Source: Episyrphus balteatus
Lineage: Eukaryota; Arthropoda; Insecta; Diptera; Syrphidae
Length of the DNA: 64,000 bases
NCBI RefSeq assembly: GCF_945859705.1
Contig: NC_079134.1
Coordinates: 62,784,437 to 62,848,436 of the forward strand
Direction of reading: 5' to 3'
The number at the start of each line of letters is the position of its first letter. The first letter of the stretch is position 1. The position numbers and the translations under genes were made by a program. The notes beneath the pieces were generated by a model. That model saw only the letters and a program-made list of their open reading frames with translations. It was not told the origin of the DNA and searched no databases. This document shows, in pieces, positions 52,150 through 63,245 of the stretch.

Positions 52150-54205
52150 ACATTAGAAAAAATGTTCTCTATCAAATGCCTTTGAAATATCAAGCGCAAC
52201 AATCTTACTTTCTCCAAAACGATGTAAAGATTTGTTCCACTGATCGGTGGGATAAACCATCAAATCACCAGTGGATCTATTGCTACGAAAGCCGTACTGA
52301 CGGTCATTAAGAAGTTTCCGTTCTTCAAGATATTTCTTAAGCTGGAAATTAATCAGCGTTTCCATGACCTTGGAAAGAAGGGACGTAAGTGCAATCGGAC
52401 GATAGTTAGAGGGTGAAGATTCGCCTTTTTTAGGGACAGGCTGGACAAATGCTGTTCTCCATCCACTCGGAAAAAGACCTGAAGAGTAGGACATATGGAA
52501 AAGCTTACGCAGTGGTTTTGCCAGCGCAGAAGAACACCTCTTCAGAACTATGGGAGGGATACTATCCGGGCCAGCGGATTTGTGTATGTCAAGGTCTTTA
52601 AGAACTCTTGCAGTGGCACGAGTACGAAAAAAGATAGGTCCCATAAAACTATTTACTCGCTCAAGTGAAGGGGGAGTCATGACACTTTCTGTTAACGTTG
52701 AATTGACAGCGAACTGACTGACGAGAAGGTTGGCTTTCTCAAGAGATCTAACAAAAGGAGTTTAATTGAATCATTTATTTGCAAAACATGATAAGTCCAC
52801 TTTTTTTCAAAATTCGTTTTTTTGACTAAATTTGTACTCCAGGGATAACCACGTCTGTTTTTAAAATATGAAGTATCTACTCCATCTATATCCGATTTTA
52901 CAGCTACGCGAAATATTTTTTTAGTATCAAAAACAGAATAAGTCCCGGACTTATCATCTTTTGAAAATAAACAACAGCTTCTTTTTGTGTAAATGGTATA
53001 TTAGATTAATGGCTGAAAATCTTAAGTTTAAAGCTATTTTAAAGTTAAATAAGCAGTCCGGACATTGTATTTTATTCTCAAATACAATTGTTTGATAGAC
53101 TGGGGCTAAAAGCGAAATTGCATATCCATTTAAAAACTAATTTCACATCCGTTTATTTTCAAAGTATGATAAGTCCAAAAGCGTTTTTATTTTTTATCTT
53201 TTGAGCTATCGCTCCAAAAATTAAAAACGAAACGGTATTTTGTAGCTAGGCAAGAGTTCCACAGAATATATTTTTTATAAATTTTTCTACGCATATCAAA
53301 AGAAAATAGAACGTTTTTTTCTTCTCCTGAAAAATTTAAAATCATGGACTTATCATGTTTTGCAAATAAATGATTCAATTGTAAACGAGCGTTGGAACCG
53401 AAGATGTTGTAGAGTTTCGAATATTTTTCACAAATGACCAAAAATTTTTTGTCTTAATTTTTGCTCATGCAAAAATTTGATTCGTCGAATATGGGCGTTG
53501 CTGGCCTTTCTAGCTTGCTTAAATCTTATCCGATTTTCCTCAGTGGGGTTGGCTTTATAATAACGGAACATTACCTCTTTTTCCCTGACAACCTCTTTAC
53601 AGCTCGAATCAAACCACGAATTCTCTTTCGGTTTGATTATTTTAGCCCTATTCGGGATAAAATTTCTCATTCCGGAGCGAATTAAGTTTGTGATCATATC
53701 TGTACTGGAATCAACGTCACTATCAAGGAAACATAGCGACCAGTTAAAGTTTTTGAAAAAAGCGTTGAGACCCTCCCAGTTGGCTTTCTCATATTGCCAA
53801 ACAGTTCTCTTAGGAGTTTTTTCTTTAACTGGATTTTTTACAAGAGATATGACACAATGATCTGATGTGCCTAGAGGCGATAATACACTTACAGTGTATT
53901 TATCAGGGTCAGAGGTAAGGAACAAGTCTATAGTATTTTCAGCCCGACCAGCGACGTCCGAAATTCGAGTCGGCTCGTTAACTAGTTGAGTTTAGTGGTT
54001 TAACTCAGCAAAAATCTCAACATACCTTCCTTCGGGTGTTGTCTGGCCCGAAAAGCGAAGCCAAGAAGAATTGTGTACGTTGAAATCGCCCGTAATGACG
54101 ATTTCAGTGCGAGGGTGAAGGGTAACAATCCTTTGAATGGAGTCGGATAGAGCATCAAATTCATTAGAAGTTGAATTACTATCCAGATTTGGACTTCGAA
54201 AAAAA
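52150..54205 (-). pseudogene. LINE A second copy, internal fragment with MITE insertion
   Basis: A minus-strand fragment about 90% identical to LINE A positions ~4484-5936. It covers the second half of the endonuclease (ITGDFNVHNSSW), the linker and the RT up to LDISKAFDR. Both ends are lost. Two stops lie in the endonuclease part, and the frame is broken by a 617-bp MITE at 52764-53380. Remaining open pieces are 53428-53925 and 52153-52680. Confidence 0.9.
52764..53380. mobile_element. MITE, 617 bp, inserted in LINE A fragment
   Basis: Ends AATTGAATCATTTATTTGC and their exact complement, continuing with AAAACATGATAAGTCCA on both sides, about 36 bp in total. The uninterrupted LINE A copy shows the insertion point near its position 5335. 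No coding frame. Confidence 0.88.
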
Positions 54206-54895
54206 AATATCTTCAGATGCCGCAGCAGTAGCAGGAACTATTGACTTTATGTAATCATATATTTCAGTCTTTTCAGTTGGGGACAATAATTGCATTTTAT
54301 TGCACGGGGGATATAAAAATGTCGCACTTTTGAATGACATTTTAATTTCGGGATAAAACAAATTCACTAAATAATGTTTTACTTTGTATTTTAAATCACT
54401 TAAATTTTCTGAATTTTCCAAAATGTCAGTCCACAAATCTATTGTTGCCGAAAAGTTTTTAATAAAACCGAGTTCTGTTTTGACTATTTCCACTAATTTG
54501 TCTTTAATATTTTTTACATTGTTGCTTATGGTTGTTCCAGTGGGAAGCATGTCTTTCACGTTAACATGGTCTCCATATTTAGCACCGATTTTTATACACT
54601 CTTTAACAAATGCCTGCATTCCAGAGCCTTCTACAGTAGAAAACGGTCTAATATCTTCAATACACAGCTTCACGGACACATCAAAAACTGCTTTCTTATC
54701 GGCCATCGACACAATCACTTCTTTGTTTATATTTGGCAAGGTTTCTTTAAAACATCTGTGCCTCAAAAAGTTCGTCGTTGTTTTAAAATTTTTCATCACT
54801 TTTTTGCACGATCTACATGCCACAAAGTTTGGTATAGTATCACCATTTTGATTTTGATCGTAAGATGAAGAAAACGATCGAGCACGAACGATCAT
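54206..54895 (-). pseudogene. hAT transposase N-terminal fragment
   Basis: About 230 residues from 54895. Residues ~27-50 are a BED-type zinc finger (FVACRSCKKVM, then NFLRHRC). RPFSTVEGSGMQAFVKE, the conserved hAT motif before the catalytic domain, follows, and then FSATIDLWTD. After DLWTD an internal deletion is likely: the sequence jumps to LSDLKYKVKHYLVNLFYP. The last recognisable residues are ASEDIFF; the remaining codons belong to the LINE A fragment. The closest relatives by motif are Hermes/hobo-type hAT transposases. Catalytic core residues are largely missing. Confidence 0.85.
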
Positions 54896-55828
54896 TTTAA
54901 ATAATTGAAATTGTTCGAACAGGTTCGAACATACTCATTTAGATCTCTGGTTCCTACCTACATATATATTGTTCATGCAAAAACAAAAAAAAAAAACAAG
55001 AATAAAGATCTTGGCACATTTTTTTTTTCTCCCTCGCTCTATATAGGTATACACAATACACTACACGTCTTTCCTTCCAACGAAAACCACCTAGACCACA
55101 CACCCTAAACATGTCGTTAGGTACATAATCACAACTTATATAGAAGATAAAAAAAAACTCTATGTCCCTACCTACTTCTCAGTCCCTTCATAAAAAAAAA
55201 CACAAAAAAATTGCAAAAACCAAACACCTTCGCACAAAGGTATCATACCATCAATCAACGCAAAAATCTGTTTAAAAAAAAACCTAAGCCTCAAGAATAA
55301 AAAAAAAAAAAAGAAAACCAACCACCAACAAGAGCCTTTTCTTGAAAGTCTCCTCCTCTTTTTTAGCTGCGCAGTGCGCACAATACTTTAACCTTGAACT
55401 ATATAATACCTGCCAAACTAATAAAAAAAAGTAAGTCGTTGCTGCGTGCCGCCAACGCTTCAACTAATCTCTCAAATTTCAAACCAACCAATCACTCTCA
55501 TCTCAAAATTTTTCTTCTTTTTCCCACTCCATAATATGCAAAACTAAAAAGAACTCCATATGATGTCATAAACATTACACCTACGGCTGCGTTACTTACT
55601 TTACCTATATGCATCCTTTATTAAATAGTTTCACTAATCACTAATTTCATTTGGCAATACAAATTTTCAAAAACAGCAAAAAAACAAGAGACACAAAAAA
55701 TGAACAAAAACGGGCTGCCCTTTCTAAGAATTTTAACAGATTCTGTTGGGATGAAATGTGTGTATGAAATGTAGTGGTATGAAATGTTGTGGTATGAAAT
55801 GTTTTGGTATGAAATGTAGCCGACCCCT
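54206..55828 (-). mobile_element. hAT element, 5' part with subterminal repeats
   Basis: Read on the minus strand it begins near 55828 with AGGGGTCGGCTACATTTC and has four to five direct ATTTCATACCA repeats within 80 bp, as in hAT termini. A ~900-bp leader follows, then the transposase N-terminal part (54895-54206). The 3' part is missing: the frame runs into the LINE A fragment. Related 5'-end sequence is duplicated at 49448-51199. Confidence 0.75.
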
Positions 55829-56332
55829 ATCCAACCTTAACTTTTGCAATAATTCATTCGGGTTACCTAACCTAGATATTCTTACATCATAATTAGATTA
55901 GAGTAATGTTTTTTGTGTACCAAGACTTGGAAGTGATTTTTTGAAACAATTTTTTTATAATCGAGGTTGGTTCTTAGTTCGTTTTAATAAACCAAAAGTT
56001 AAAGAAACACTTAAATTCCTTAACTTAAAACAAAAGAATTCAAAACTCAAAAAGTACCAAAAAGGTACCTTCGGACAAACCTAAATCCGATGGCAAGATA
56101 TAGTAGGATAAAGCAACTGCAAACGAGATTCAGCTTTCACCTTAGTACCCAAAAAACAAATATATTAAACAAAAAATTAACTAATTTTTAGTTGTATTTA
56201 GTTGGAAAATTGAGTATTTTTATTTTCAAAGGTCAGGATTTTACTCTACTAACCGAAGTGAACTCTTCGTTATTCATCTTTACAGTTATATTAGTTTATT
56301 TCTTGAACTTATATTGAATTATATTCAAATTC
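55829..56332. other. No gene seen
   Basis: Non-coding. ACCTAACCTAG at 55866 is a weak match to the CCTAA tail of LINE B. Confidence 0.4.
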
Positions 56333-56458
56333 TTTATTTATTTATTTGTTTAGCTTAATACAAGCATAGAAACTTACAACTATTGTTTACAAAAAAAAAA
56401 AACTTAAAACTAGATGATAAAAATACTTAAGAACTAAATTAATTTTAGGGAAGATAAA

Positions 56459-59400
56459 TTAGGGAGGTTCTGGAGTTAAGAAAATATTGTAGAGAGAGGT
56501 TTTTAGAGAATGTTTGGAGTGGTGGAAATCAAAAGAGTTATCCACGCTATTAGTGGTACGTAGCATGCGATTCATTGGTTCGTTACATCCATAATTTGTG
56601 CGGTGATAGTCAAGAACAAAAAGAGAAACAGATCTTAGATTTCTCGGGTTGGTATAGAGGGAGATTTTTTGCAAAAGAGCAGGGCAATCGATATTACCAG
56701 TTAAAAGTTGATGGATGAAAACAATGTCAGCAACTTTACGGCGTATATCAAGGGGTTGTAAATCTATGAGTTTTAAACGATCAACATAAGGTGGTAGGTT
56801 AAATCTATAAGGCCAGGGAAGACCACGCAGAGCAAATCGAAGAAATCTACGTTGAACGGCTTCTATACGAAGTGAATAAGATGCATAAAATGGGGACCAT
56901 ACCTGGCTAGCATATTCGAGAAGAGGTCTGACAAATGTTAGATAAAGGGTTTTTGTGACATAGGGGTCGGAGAATTCTTTGGACCAACGTTTAACAAAAC
57001 CAAGTGCGGAGTTTGCTCTATTTATCGAGTTAGTGATGTGGGATCTGAAATTAAGTTCCTTATCACATATTACTCCGAGATCACGCAAAGAATCCACTTG
57101 TGTGACCGGCTCATTATTAATAAAGTAGGTACGAGGGAGAAGTGATGAGCGTTTACGTGAATACGTTATTGCTTGACATTTGCTCACATTAAGCTCAAGG
57201 AAGTTCTTCTGACACCACGTAGAAAATCGGTCTAGGTCACGTTGAAGAAGGAGGGTATCATTAAGGGAGGAGATACTTCTATATATTTTTTTATCGTCAG
57301 CGTACACTGAGATTGAAGAATCTTTTATGACACAATCGACATCATTGATTGTTAATATGAAAATCAGAGGGCCGAGATGGCTACCTTGCGGAACGCCAGA
57401 TATTGCAAGGATTGGGATTGATTCTGAACCTCTAAAAAGGACATTATACTGACGTCCATTTAAATATGATTCGATCCATGCAATAAAAGAGGGTTGAAAA
57501 CCAAGTGATTTTAGTTTGAAGAGAATAAGGGTATGTGAGATTTTATCGAAGGCTTTGCTTAGGTCAGTTGCAACTACATCTATTTCTTTGCCAGCCTCCA
57601 TGGCACAAATTGAACTGGAAACGAAATCAACTAAGTTTGTGGTAGTTGATCTACCAGTTAGAAAACCGTGTTGATTAGGGGAGAAAATTTGATTACAATG
57701 GAAGAGCATTGTGTCATAGACTATGCTTTCAAAAAGCTTGGGAATGCATGATAGTTTAGCTATGGGGCGGTAGTTAGAGATTTCTTTTTTGGGACCTTTT
57801 TTATGGATCGGGATAATGTAGGAACATTTCCAAAGAGAAGGGAAGATCCCTTTTGAGATAGAGAGCTGAAAAAGAGCAGTTAAGGGTTGTAGTAGGTTTG
57901 CAGAGCAATTTTTTAAAATTATTGAAGCTAAACCATCAGGACCTCCAGTATATTTAACTTTGAGTTTGTTTATCTTTTCAAGAACGACGGACGAGGGAAT
58001 AACAATGGAAGTTAATGACGTTTGAGTGCAAGTGGCTAAATATGAAAAATAATCTAAGTCCGGTTGTGAGGAATTATTAGAAAAAGACTGGCTAAAGAAT
58101 TGCGCAAATAGATTAGTTATTATTTTGGGATCATCCGAGCATGTGTTCAAATAAGCAAGGGTAGAAGGGTAGCTATCCGATTTCTTTTTAGCGTTAATGA
58201 AGTGGAAGAAGCTTTTAGGATCGGATAGTATGTTGGATTGAATTTTTAAAAGGTAATCATTATAGAGAGAGTTACATAACTCAGAAAACAAAAAGTTCAA
58301 GCACTGGAAATTCGAGAAGTCAAAGCCAGAACGAGATTGCAGATATTTGCGCCAGAGTTTATTTCTTCTATTTCTGAGTGACTTGAGTTCATTGTTGTAC
58401 CACGGAGGACTAGAGGAAATGTTTTTTTGAGGGGCAGTTGGTACCGATTGGCTTATACAATTGAAGACAATGGAATAGAATTGAGAGAGAGAAGTATTAA
58501 TATCGCGGCTTTCAAGGATACTACTAAAGTTGGCAGCATGTAGTAAGTCATTAAGTTTCGAAAAGTTTGCTTTGCGAAAATTGAAGACATTTGGAAATTC
58601 AGATGGAATGACAGTAAGGGAGGAGTTATAGGAAAAGGTGAGAAATAGAGGAGGGTGGTACGAATCAAGGGTCGAAAGAAGGTGATCGCTTGCAGAAAGT
58701 ATGCAGTTATCTACATCTGATGAGAAGACGAGGTCGAGTTGCCGCCCTAAATTGTTTTTAATTCCACTTAGTTGAAAAAGTCCTAAGTCAGAAACGCAAT
58801 CGGTGAATAGGATTTCCTTATCTGTTGAGGCATTTGAAGTCAAAAAGTAAGATTCATCATCAGAGGGAGTCCATTGAAGATTTGGAAAATTGAAGTCTCC
58901 TAAGACTAAGACTACATCTGACGGGTCGGCGACATCGAAGATAGAATCAAGAGCATCAACTGCAAGCTGGTATGATTCAATAGGCTGGCAAGGCAGGATA
59001 TAACAGCAAACTGTGTAGAGATTAAATTTGCCAATTTTTGATTTGACGCAGACAAACTCAAAAGAAGGGGAATCAGAAGTTTTAAGGAGTGATGAGTCGA
59101 AACGATTATGAATTGCTAACAGAACTCCACGACCAAGGGATAGATCATTATCCAAAGATCCATCAGCTCTAAAAACATTAAAGTCAGGGTTGAAAAGTTC
59201 ATTATCGTTAATGCTAGGTAGAAGATTGGTTTCAGTGAGTGCAAAAATATCATAGGGAAGTGTTGAAGAATTAAGATAGACAGATGAGGTTTTAGTGCGT
59301 AGACCTCTGACATTTTGATAATATAAAGACAAACATTCTGGATGATTATTTTGGGATTGAGGAGGTTTAGGGACGAAAAAAATTATTAAAATTGGTCCGA

Positions 59401-59497
59401 CTTCTTTGTAAATGAGAAATCCGATTTGAATTAACATGAGAGGCGAATGGCGCAAGATCATTTGCAACATCAGCTGGAGTGAGATTGTACTCTTCAT
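56459..59497 (-). CDS. LINE D endonuclease-reverse transcriptase
   Basis: The frame is 1012 residues from ATG 59497, but its first ~44 residues overlap the end of ORF1 in another frame. The true start is probably just after the ORF1 stop at 59367. The endonuclease starts at LYYQNVRGLRTK and includes FALTETNL, LGDFNFPNLQW and SDHLLSTLDSYH. RT motifs: KYTGGPDGLASII, NYRPIAKLSC, ATDLSKAFDKISH, SGVPQGSHLGPLIF, and YADDKKIY near residue 731. The C-terminal segment has FVRPLLEYASQVW. No RNase H. No in-frame stop. Likely to be a recent copy, though unable to move because ORF1 is incomplete. Confidence 0.93.
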   Translation of the reverse strand: MKSTISLQLMLQMILRHSPLMLIQIGFLIYKEVGPILIIFFVPKPPQSQNNHPECLSLYYQNVRGLRTKTSSVYLNSSTLPYDIFALTETNLLPSINDNELFNPDFNVFRADGSLDNDLSLGRGVLLAIHNRFDSSLLKTSDSPSFEFVCVKSKIGKFNLYTVCCYILPCQPIESYQLAVDALDSIFDVADPSDVVLVLGDFNFPNLQWTPSDDESYFLTSNASTDKEILFTDCVSDLGLFQLSGIKNNLGRQLDLVFSSDVDNCILSASDHLLSTLDSYHPPLFLTFSYNSSLTVIPSEFPNVFNFRKANFSKLNDLLHAANFSSILESRDINTSLSQFYSIVFNCISQSVPTAPQKNISSSPPWYNNELKSLRNRRNKLWRKYLQSRSGFDFSNFQCLNFLFSELCNSLYNDYLLKIQSNILSDPKSFFHFINAKKKSDSYPSTLAYLNTCSDDPKIITNLFAQFFSQSFSNNSSQPDLDYFSYLATCTQTSLTSIVIPSSVVLEKINKLKVKYTGGPDGLASIILKNCSANLLQPLTALFQLSISKGIFPSLWKCSYIIPIHKKGPKKEISNYRPIAKLSCIPKLFESIVYDTMLFHCNQIFSPNQHGFLTGRSTTTNLVDFVSSSICAMEAGKEIDVVATDLSKAFDKISHTLILFKLKSLGFQPSFIAWIESYLNGRQYNVLFRGSESIPILAISGVPQGSHLGPLIFILTINDVDCVIKDSSISVYADDKKIYRSISSLNDTLLLQRDLDRFSTWCQKNFLELNVSKCQAITYSRKRSSLLPRTYFINNEPVTQVDSLRDLGVICDKELNFRSHITNSINRANSALGFVKRWSKEFSDPYVTKTLYLTFVRPLLEYASQVWSPFYASYSLRIEAVQRRFLRFALRGLPWPYRFNLPPYVDRLKLIDLQPLDIRRKVADIVFIHQLLTGNIDCPALLQKISLYTNPRNLRSVSLFVLDYHRTNYGCNEPMNRMLRTTNSVDNSFDFHHSKHSLKTSLYNIFLTPEPP

Positions 59498-59714
59498 GAT
59501 ATCGGACGTAAATTGATCTTAGCAAATCTGGGTTGGTAGGGAGACCTTCTTGTTGAATGGAAACTATAAGGTTTGTTCTAGTAATCCCATCAACAATAAC
59601 GGAGTCATGTTTGTCATGTAGGTAAGCAAGGTACAGGCGAATGTTAGCATAAATTCTACGATCACGAAGACGTGAGAGGACGTAACGACCATCATCGTTA
59701 AGGTCAACAAAAAG
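59367..59714 (-). pseudogene. LINE D ORF1 C-terminal fragment
   Basis: About 113 codons open without a start, truncated at the 5' end. The segment contains VDLNDDGRYVLSRLRDRR and SIYVRYHEEYNLTPADVAND, then stops at 59367-59369. The frame differs from that of ORF2, which overlaps it. No finger or RRM is visible in this part. Confidence 0.7.
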
Positions 59715-60380
59715 TCAATCACTCCACTTAAAATAAAAATAATTTTAATAATTTTTTATTATTTTTGTTATTTTTTTCTTCGTTATTAGTTTATTTCTAT
59801 TAATAGTTTCATCGAATAAAACTTTTTTTTTTAACTTGAAGCAAATTTACTTACGTTATACATGTAGATAAATAAGGCACTTAGAATCAAGATGATACTC
59901 CTCTAAAATCCAATCCTCTTAAATTAATAAGATATCTAATAAAAATAGATAAAATTTGTTTAAACTTTGTTAAAATCAAAGTGAACTTCATTTTAACAAG
60001 AATTTTCTTCTTAAAAAAATGATTTTTCATTAATTTTATGTGCATTCTTATTAAATTAAAAGATTAAACAAACTTTCAATTTTTAAGACGACTGTCTTTT
60101 TGGCAAAAAAGCATGCAAAAATCCGATTGATTTAATACAAATTCTAATTGTTTTAAGCATATCTTTTTTCTGTGTACCTAATTCAAGAAAAGCAGGAATT
60201 GTTGTTTTCTATAAATGCAACAACGTGATTTGGGGTACTTCTTTCTGTTATTTAAAATAGAATTTGACTATTTTGGGCAAAACTTGAATAAAATTAAATT
60301 AAATAAAAGCCTATTTCACGATGAAATCACTTTTTTTCATATAACATCCATTTATTACATGTAAGCTCTTTATAACTATA
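59715..60380. other. No gene seen
   Basis: AT-rich sequence, no frames or clear repeats. Confidence 0.4.
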
Positions 60381-60405
60381 AGGTTCTATGTTGAACATAG
60401 AACCT
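60381..60405. repeat. Perfect 25-bp hairpin
   Basis: AGGTTCTATGTT and its complement AACATAGAACCT meet with one base between them; AAGGTTCTATGTC appears again 45 bp on. Purpose unknown. Confidence 0.6.
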
Positions 60406-61159
60406 TTTTCAAGTTTTTTTACAAACTTTTTCATAAAAAGGTTCTATGTCATTTTTTTAAAATGCTCATAGAATCTTTTTTTGTGGTGAAATTAATGTTT
60501 TTTCATGGTTTTATGATTTTTTAGGGTCCTTTATAGGATAGCATCAGGACTTTACTGCTATGTAACTATTTTATCTAAAAACCAGCCTTAAAAAGCTTTG
60601 AGATCGATTTTCTCAAAACTAAGGTGAGTTGACATACAACCCTATAATTCTCAGCCAGCGATATGCCTATAATATATAATATATTTATAACATTTTTCTG
60701 TAAATTGAAACCTTTCGGGAGTAGAGCTCAGAAAAGGTGACAAGATTGCACTCACATTTTTATCGAAGTAGTTTACATTTTTTTGGTCTTATTAACTTAT
60801 TTTATTACGTAAATACGAGTCATTCCATATGAAATGAACAAATTAGAGGTAAAATGTGTGCAGCATGATTTTTAATTTTAATAAAAAAAAAATTGAGGAC
60901 AATCTTTGAGGTACCAGAAACGATAAACCACTACTATTTATTTTTTAGACTGTTAAGTTTCTGATCAGTACCCATCCTAAGTCAAAAATTCGATCAATTG
61001 CACACTGGTGCGTAACGGGTTTTAGATTTTTACTTATAATAGGCATTGAAATGGTTAATACTTTTTTTGATAGGGTAGTGTATGTATATTTCATTAAAAA
61101 AAAATAAAACTGAACCAGAACAATTAGAAACAAAACGGTTGCCATCCCAAATGTTCACA
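60406..61159. other. No gene seen
   Basis: AT-rich, no frames or repeats that I recognise. Confidence 0.4.
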
Positions 61160-61945
61160 ATACGGTTGCAAATCCAGGATTAATTTTTTTTTAACAAAGT
61201 ATGAATCCTTCCGATAAAAATATTAAACAATAAGCCATACAGCTGAAATTCACGCAATTGCGTTAAATAGTTAACACCGTGTAAAATTTTTGACACTATT
61301 GAGGTGAATACAAAATTTTCAGCTGTTAAAAATTTATTGGGCTCTGGGACCTGGTTAAATTTGAGTTAAATTTTTTTTGCAGATGATTTTGTTTTTTTTT
61401 TTTTTTTTTTATTAAAAAGGAGTATCCTGGCTGAAAAAAAGCAGACAAAATTTTAAACAATAAAATTTTTTTATTAACCTCAAAAGTGTCAAAAATTTTA
61501 CACGGTGTTAACTATTTAACGCAATTCACACACGGCCTTACTTCCAGATTTATGTAAATATTGAAATCTTGGATTGATCCTTGATACTTTTTCGAATAAA
61601 TCGTTTCCCAAGATAAGTCTGTTTCTCTTCATAGTATTAAATGTCCAACATTGAAGAGAATGTGAATTCACATTTATGCATAGAGTGGCAAAGGGCACTA
61701 ACAACCTCAAAGCTCTCCTCTTCTCTTCTCTAATTCTCTAAATTTTCAATTGTTTTTAAATTAAATCCATTATAAGCATGCCAATTGCAGCTGAATCTAT
61801 AACGTTTTACAGGCGGTAGGTGAGCAAGTTCAAATGCATTATTCAAAGAAGGATTTGAAACACTGTTCTAGGGCAATGATAATTATTTCGTGGTATCGGA
61901 AGGATTCATAATTTAAAAAAAAAATTAATCCTGGATTTAGCATTT
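61160..61945. mobile_element. Outer inverted-repeat element around an inner MITE
   Basis: AAATCCAGGATTAATTTTTT and GTATGAATCCTTCCGAT (61170-61222) are mirrored at 61893-61944. The arms are about 45 bp. The interior holds the 61254-61528 element and a non-family 64-codon frame (61516-61710, minus). Confidence 0.65.
61254..61528. mobile_element. Inner MITE, ~275 bp
   Basis: GCGTTAAATAGTTAACACCG followed by TGTAAAATTTTTGACAC is mirrored at 61478-61528, about 50 bp per arm with one gap. The ends include AATTGCG/CGCAATT. No coding frame. Confidence 0.8.
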
Positions 61946-62356
61946 TTCAAAAACATAAATTTTCAAATTTTGTTTTTTCTTAGATGACATTATTATATAT
62001 ATGCCTGGCAAAAATCCTCGATCGAACCGTCGAAGTGGGTGACGGGCGGACAATGACCTCCACAATTTATGCTTTATACGATGTCAAAGCGGGGTCAGCT
62101 AAGGTTAGGTTGGATCCCTCAGAGGTTCTTACTTCTTAATAGTACAGTCCTCAGAAATCCAATTTCACCATAGATTCGAGGTCCCTAATTTCAGAGGTGG
62201 TGTGAGCTTTTTGAAACCGTGCCGAGGAATGCAAGACTGGGGGGTACACCAGACACTAACGAGCTCTTTCGGATGCCTGGCAAGGTCCGAAATAGACTAG
62301 CCTTATCCCGGTACACGGCTCTGCCGGGACTGACCTTTTCTTTCCGTTTCTACAAC
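61946..62356. other. Leader or ORF1 remnant, uncertain
   Basis: From about 62000 the base composition shifts to GC-richer, LINE-like sequence (GTCGAAGTGGGTGACGGG, then TTAGGTTGGATCC). It may be ORF1 of the LINE piece that follows, but no clear motif is seen. Confidence 0.35.
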
Positions 62357-62466
62357 GCAAAATCATTCCGAATAATAGTTAAATCAATGAGGTTTTCATT
62401 GATTTCACGTTTTTTTATGGTGGCTTTTCCCTCAGTGTACTATAACGAACGTATGCCATAGTTCGA
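62357..62466. mobile_element. Two fused MITE ends
   Basis: 62357-62441 matches the right half of the 14376-14601 MITE, ending CCCTCAGTGTA. It is immediately followed by 62443-62466, which matches the left end of the 29427-29855 family (AACGAACGTATGCC, then AGTTCGACCCC). Both are truncated. Confidence 0.75.
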
Positions 62467-63245
62467 CCCCAGGCCAGGTGCTAAGCAGGAGGTTGTGGCA
62501 AGGGAGGAAATCCCCGTGAACAACAACACAGTGTCCGAAAAGGACGCAAAAACAATATCTCCCGAAATAGAAGATGAAGAGGTGATTGACATTTTTTCCG
62601 ATATGGACACTGACAATGACACGCTTTAGGCTCCTCTCTCTGAGGATGAGTTACTAAACTCTTCCTCAGAAACGGAGGACCTTAATGCCACAGTGGTGGA
62701 GGTTGATCGTACTGGTTGTAGCCATGCTGCAGGTAGTACAGATTAATCTCCAACACTCCATAAAGGCTTCGGCCGCACTTCTTCTCCGACTAAGCAAGTC
62801 CGGAGAGGATATAGTCCTGATCCAGGAACCTTGGATTGTAAAATCCTTGGTGAGAGGCCTCGGGACGAAAGATTATTCTCTGCTGTATGTGACGGATAAA
62901 GGTGAGCCTAGATCCTGCATACTAGCAAAGAAAACACTAACAGTATTTTTACTACCTAATTACAGCGATCGTGATATCACAACCGCTAGACTGCAGACCG
63001 CCAAAGGAACATATTGGATTACGTCTGCTTATCTAGGCCATAATTGTGGCCGCCTCCGGGGGAGACACTTGGGCGAATGATCGCAGCAGCAGCGAGCCAA
63101 AAAGTAGATCTCCTAATTGGTAGTGATACTAATGCTCATCACACAGTGTGGGGGAGTACTGACGTAAATAAAAGAGGTGAGTCACTTTTTGATTTTATTC
63201 CAAGTACTAGTCTCCTTATTTGTAATATTGGTAATGAACAGGGAT
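62467..63245 (+). pseudogene. LINE B-related fragment (ORF1 tail and endonuclease start)
   Basis: An acidic tail (SEKDAKTISPEIEDEEVIDI, then SDMDTDNDTL and a stop at 62627) is probably the end of ORF1. ORF2 starts near 62724 with LQVVQINLQHSIKAS and LIQEPWIV, like LINE B's VVQINLHHAKAA and LIQEPWI. A frameshift near 63045 separates this from IGSDTNAHHTVWG and NKRGESLFDF. The copy stops at 63245. It is about 50-60% similar to LINE B at the protein level, so it is a related but different family. Confidence 0.8.

Larger units (their letters stand above)
56333..59714 (-). mobile_element. LINE D: non-LTR retrotransposon, 5'-truncated
   Basis: A minus-strand LINE holding the ORF1 C-terminus (59367-59714) and a complete ORF2. 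The 3' end carries a TAAA repeat (TTTATTTATTTATTTG at 56335-56353), used in place of poly(A). It is truncated inside ORF1 at about 59714. Related to LINE C. Confidence 0.88.
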
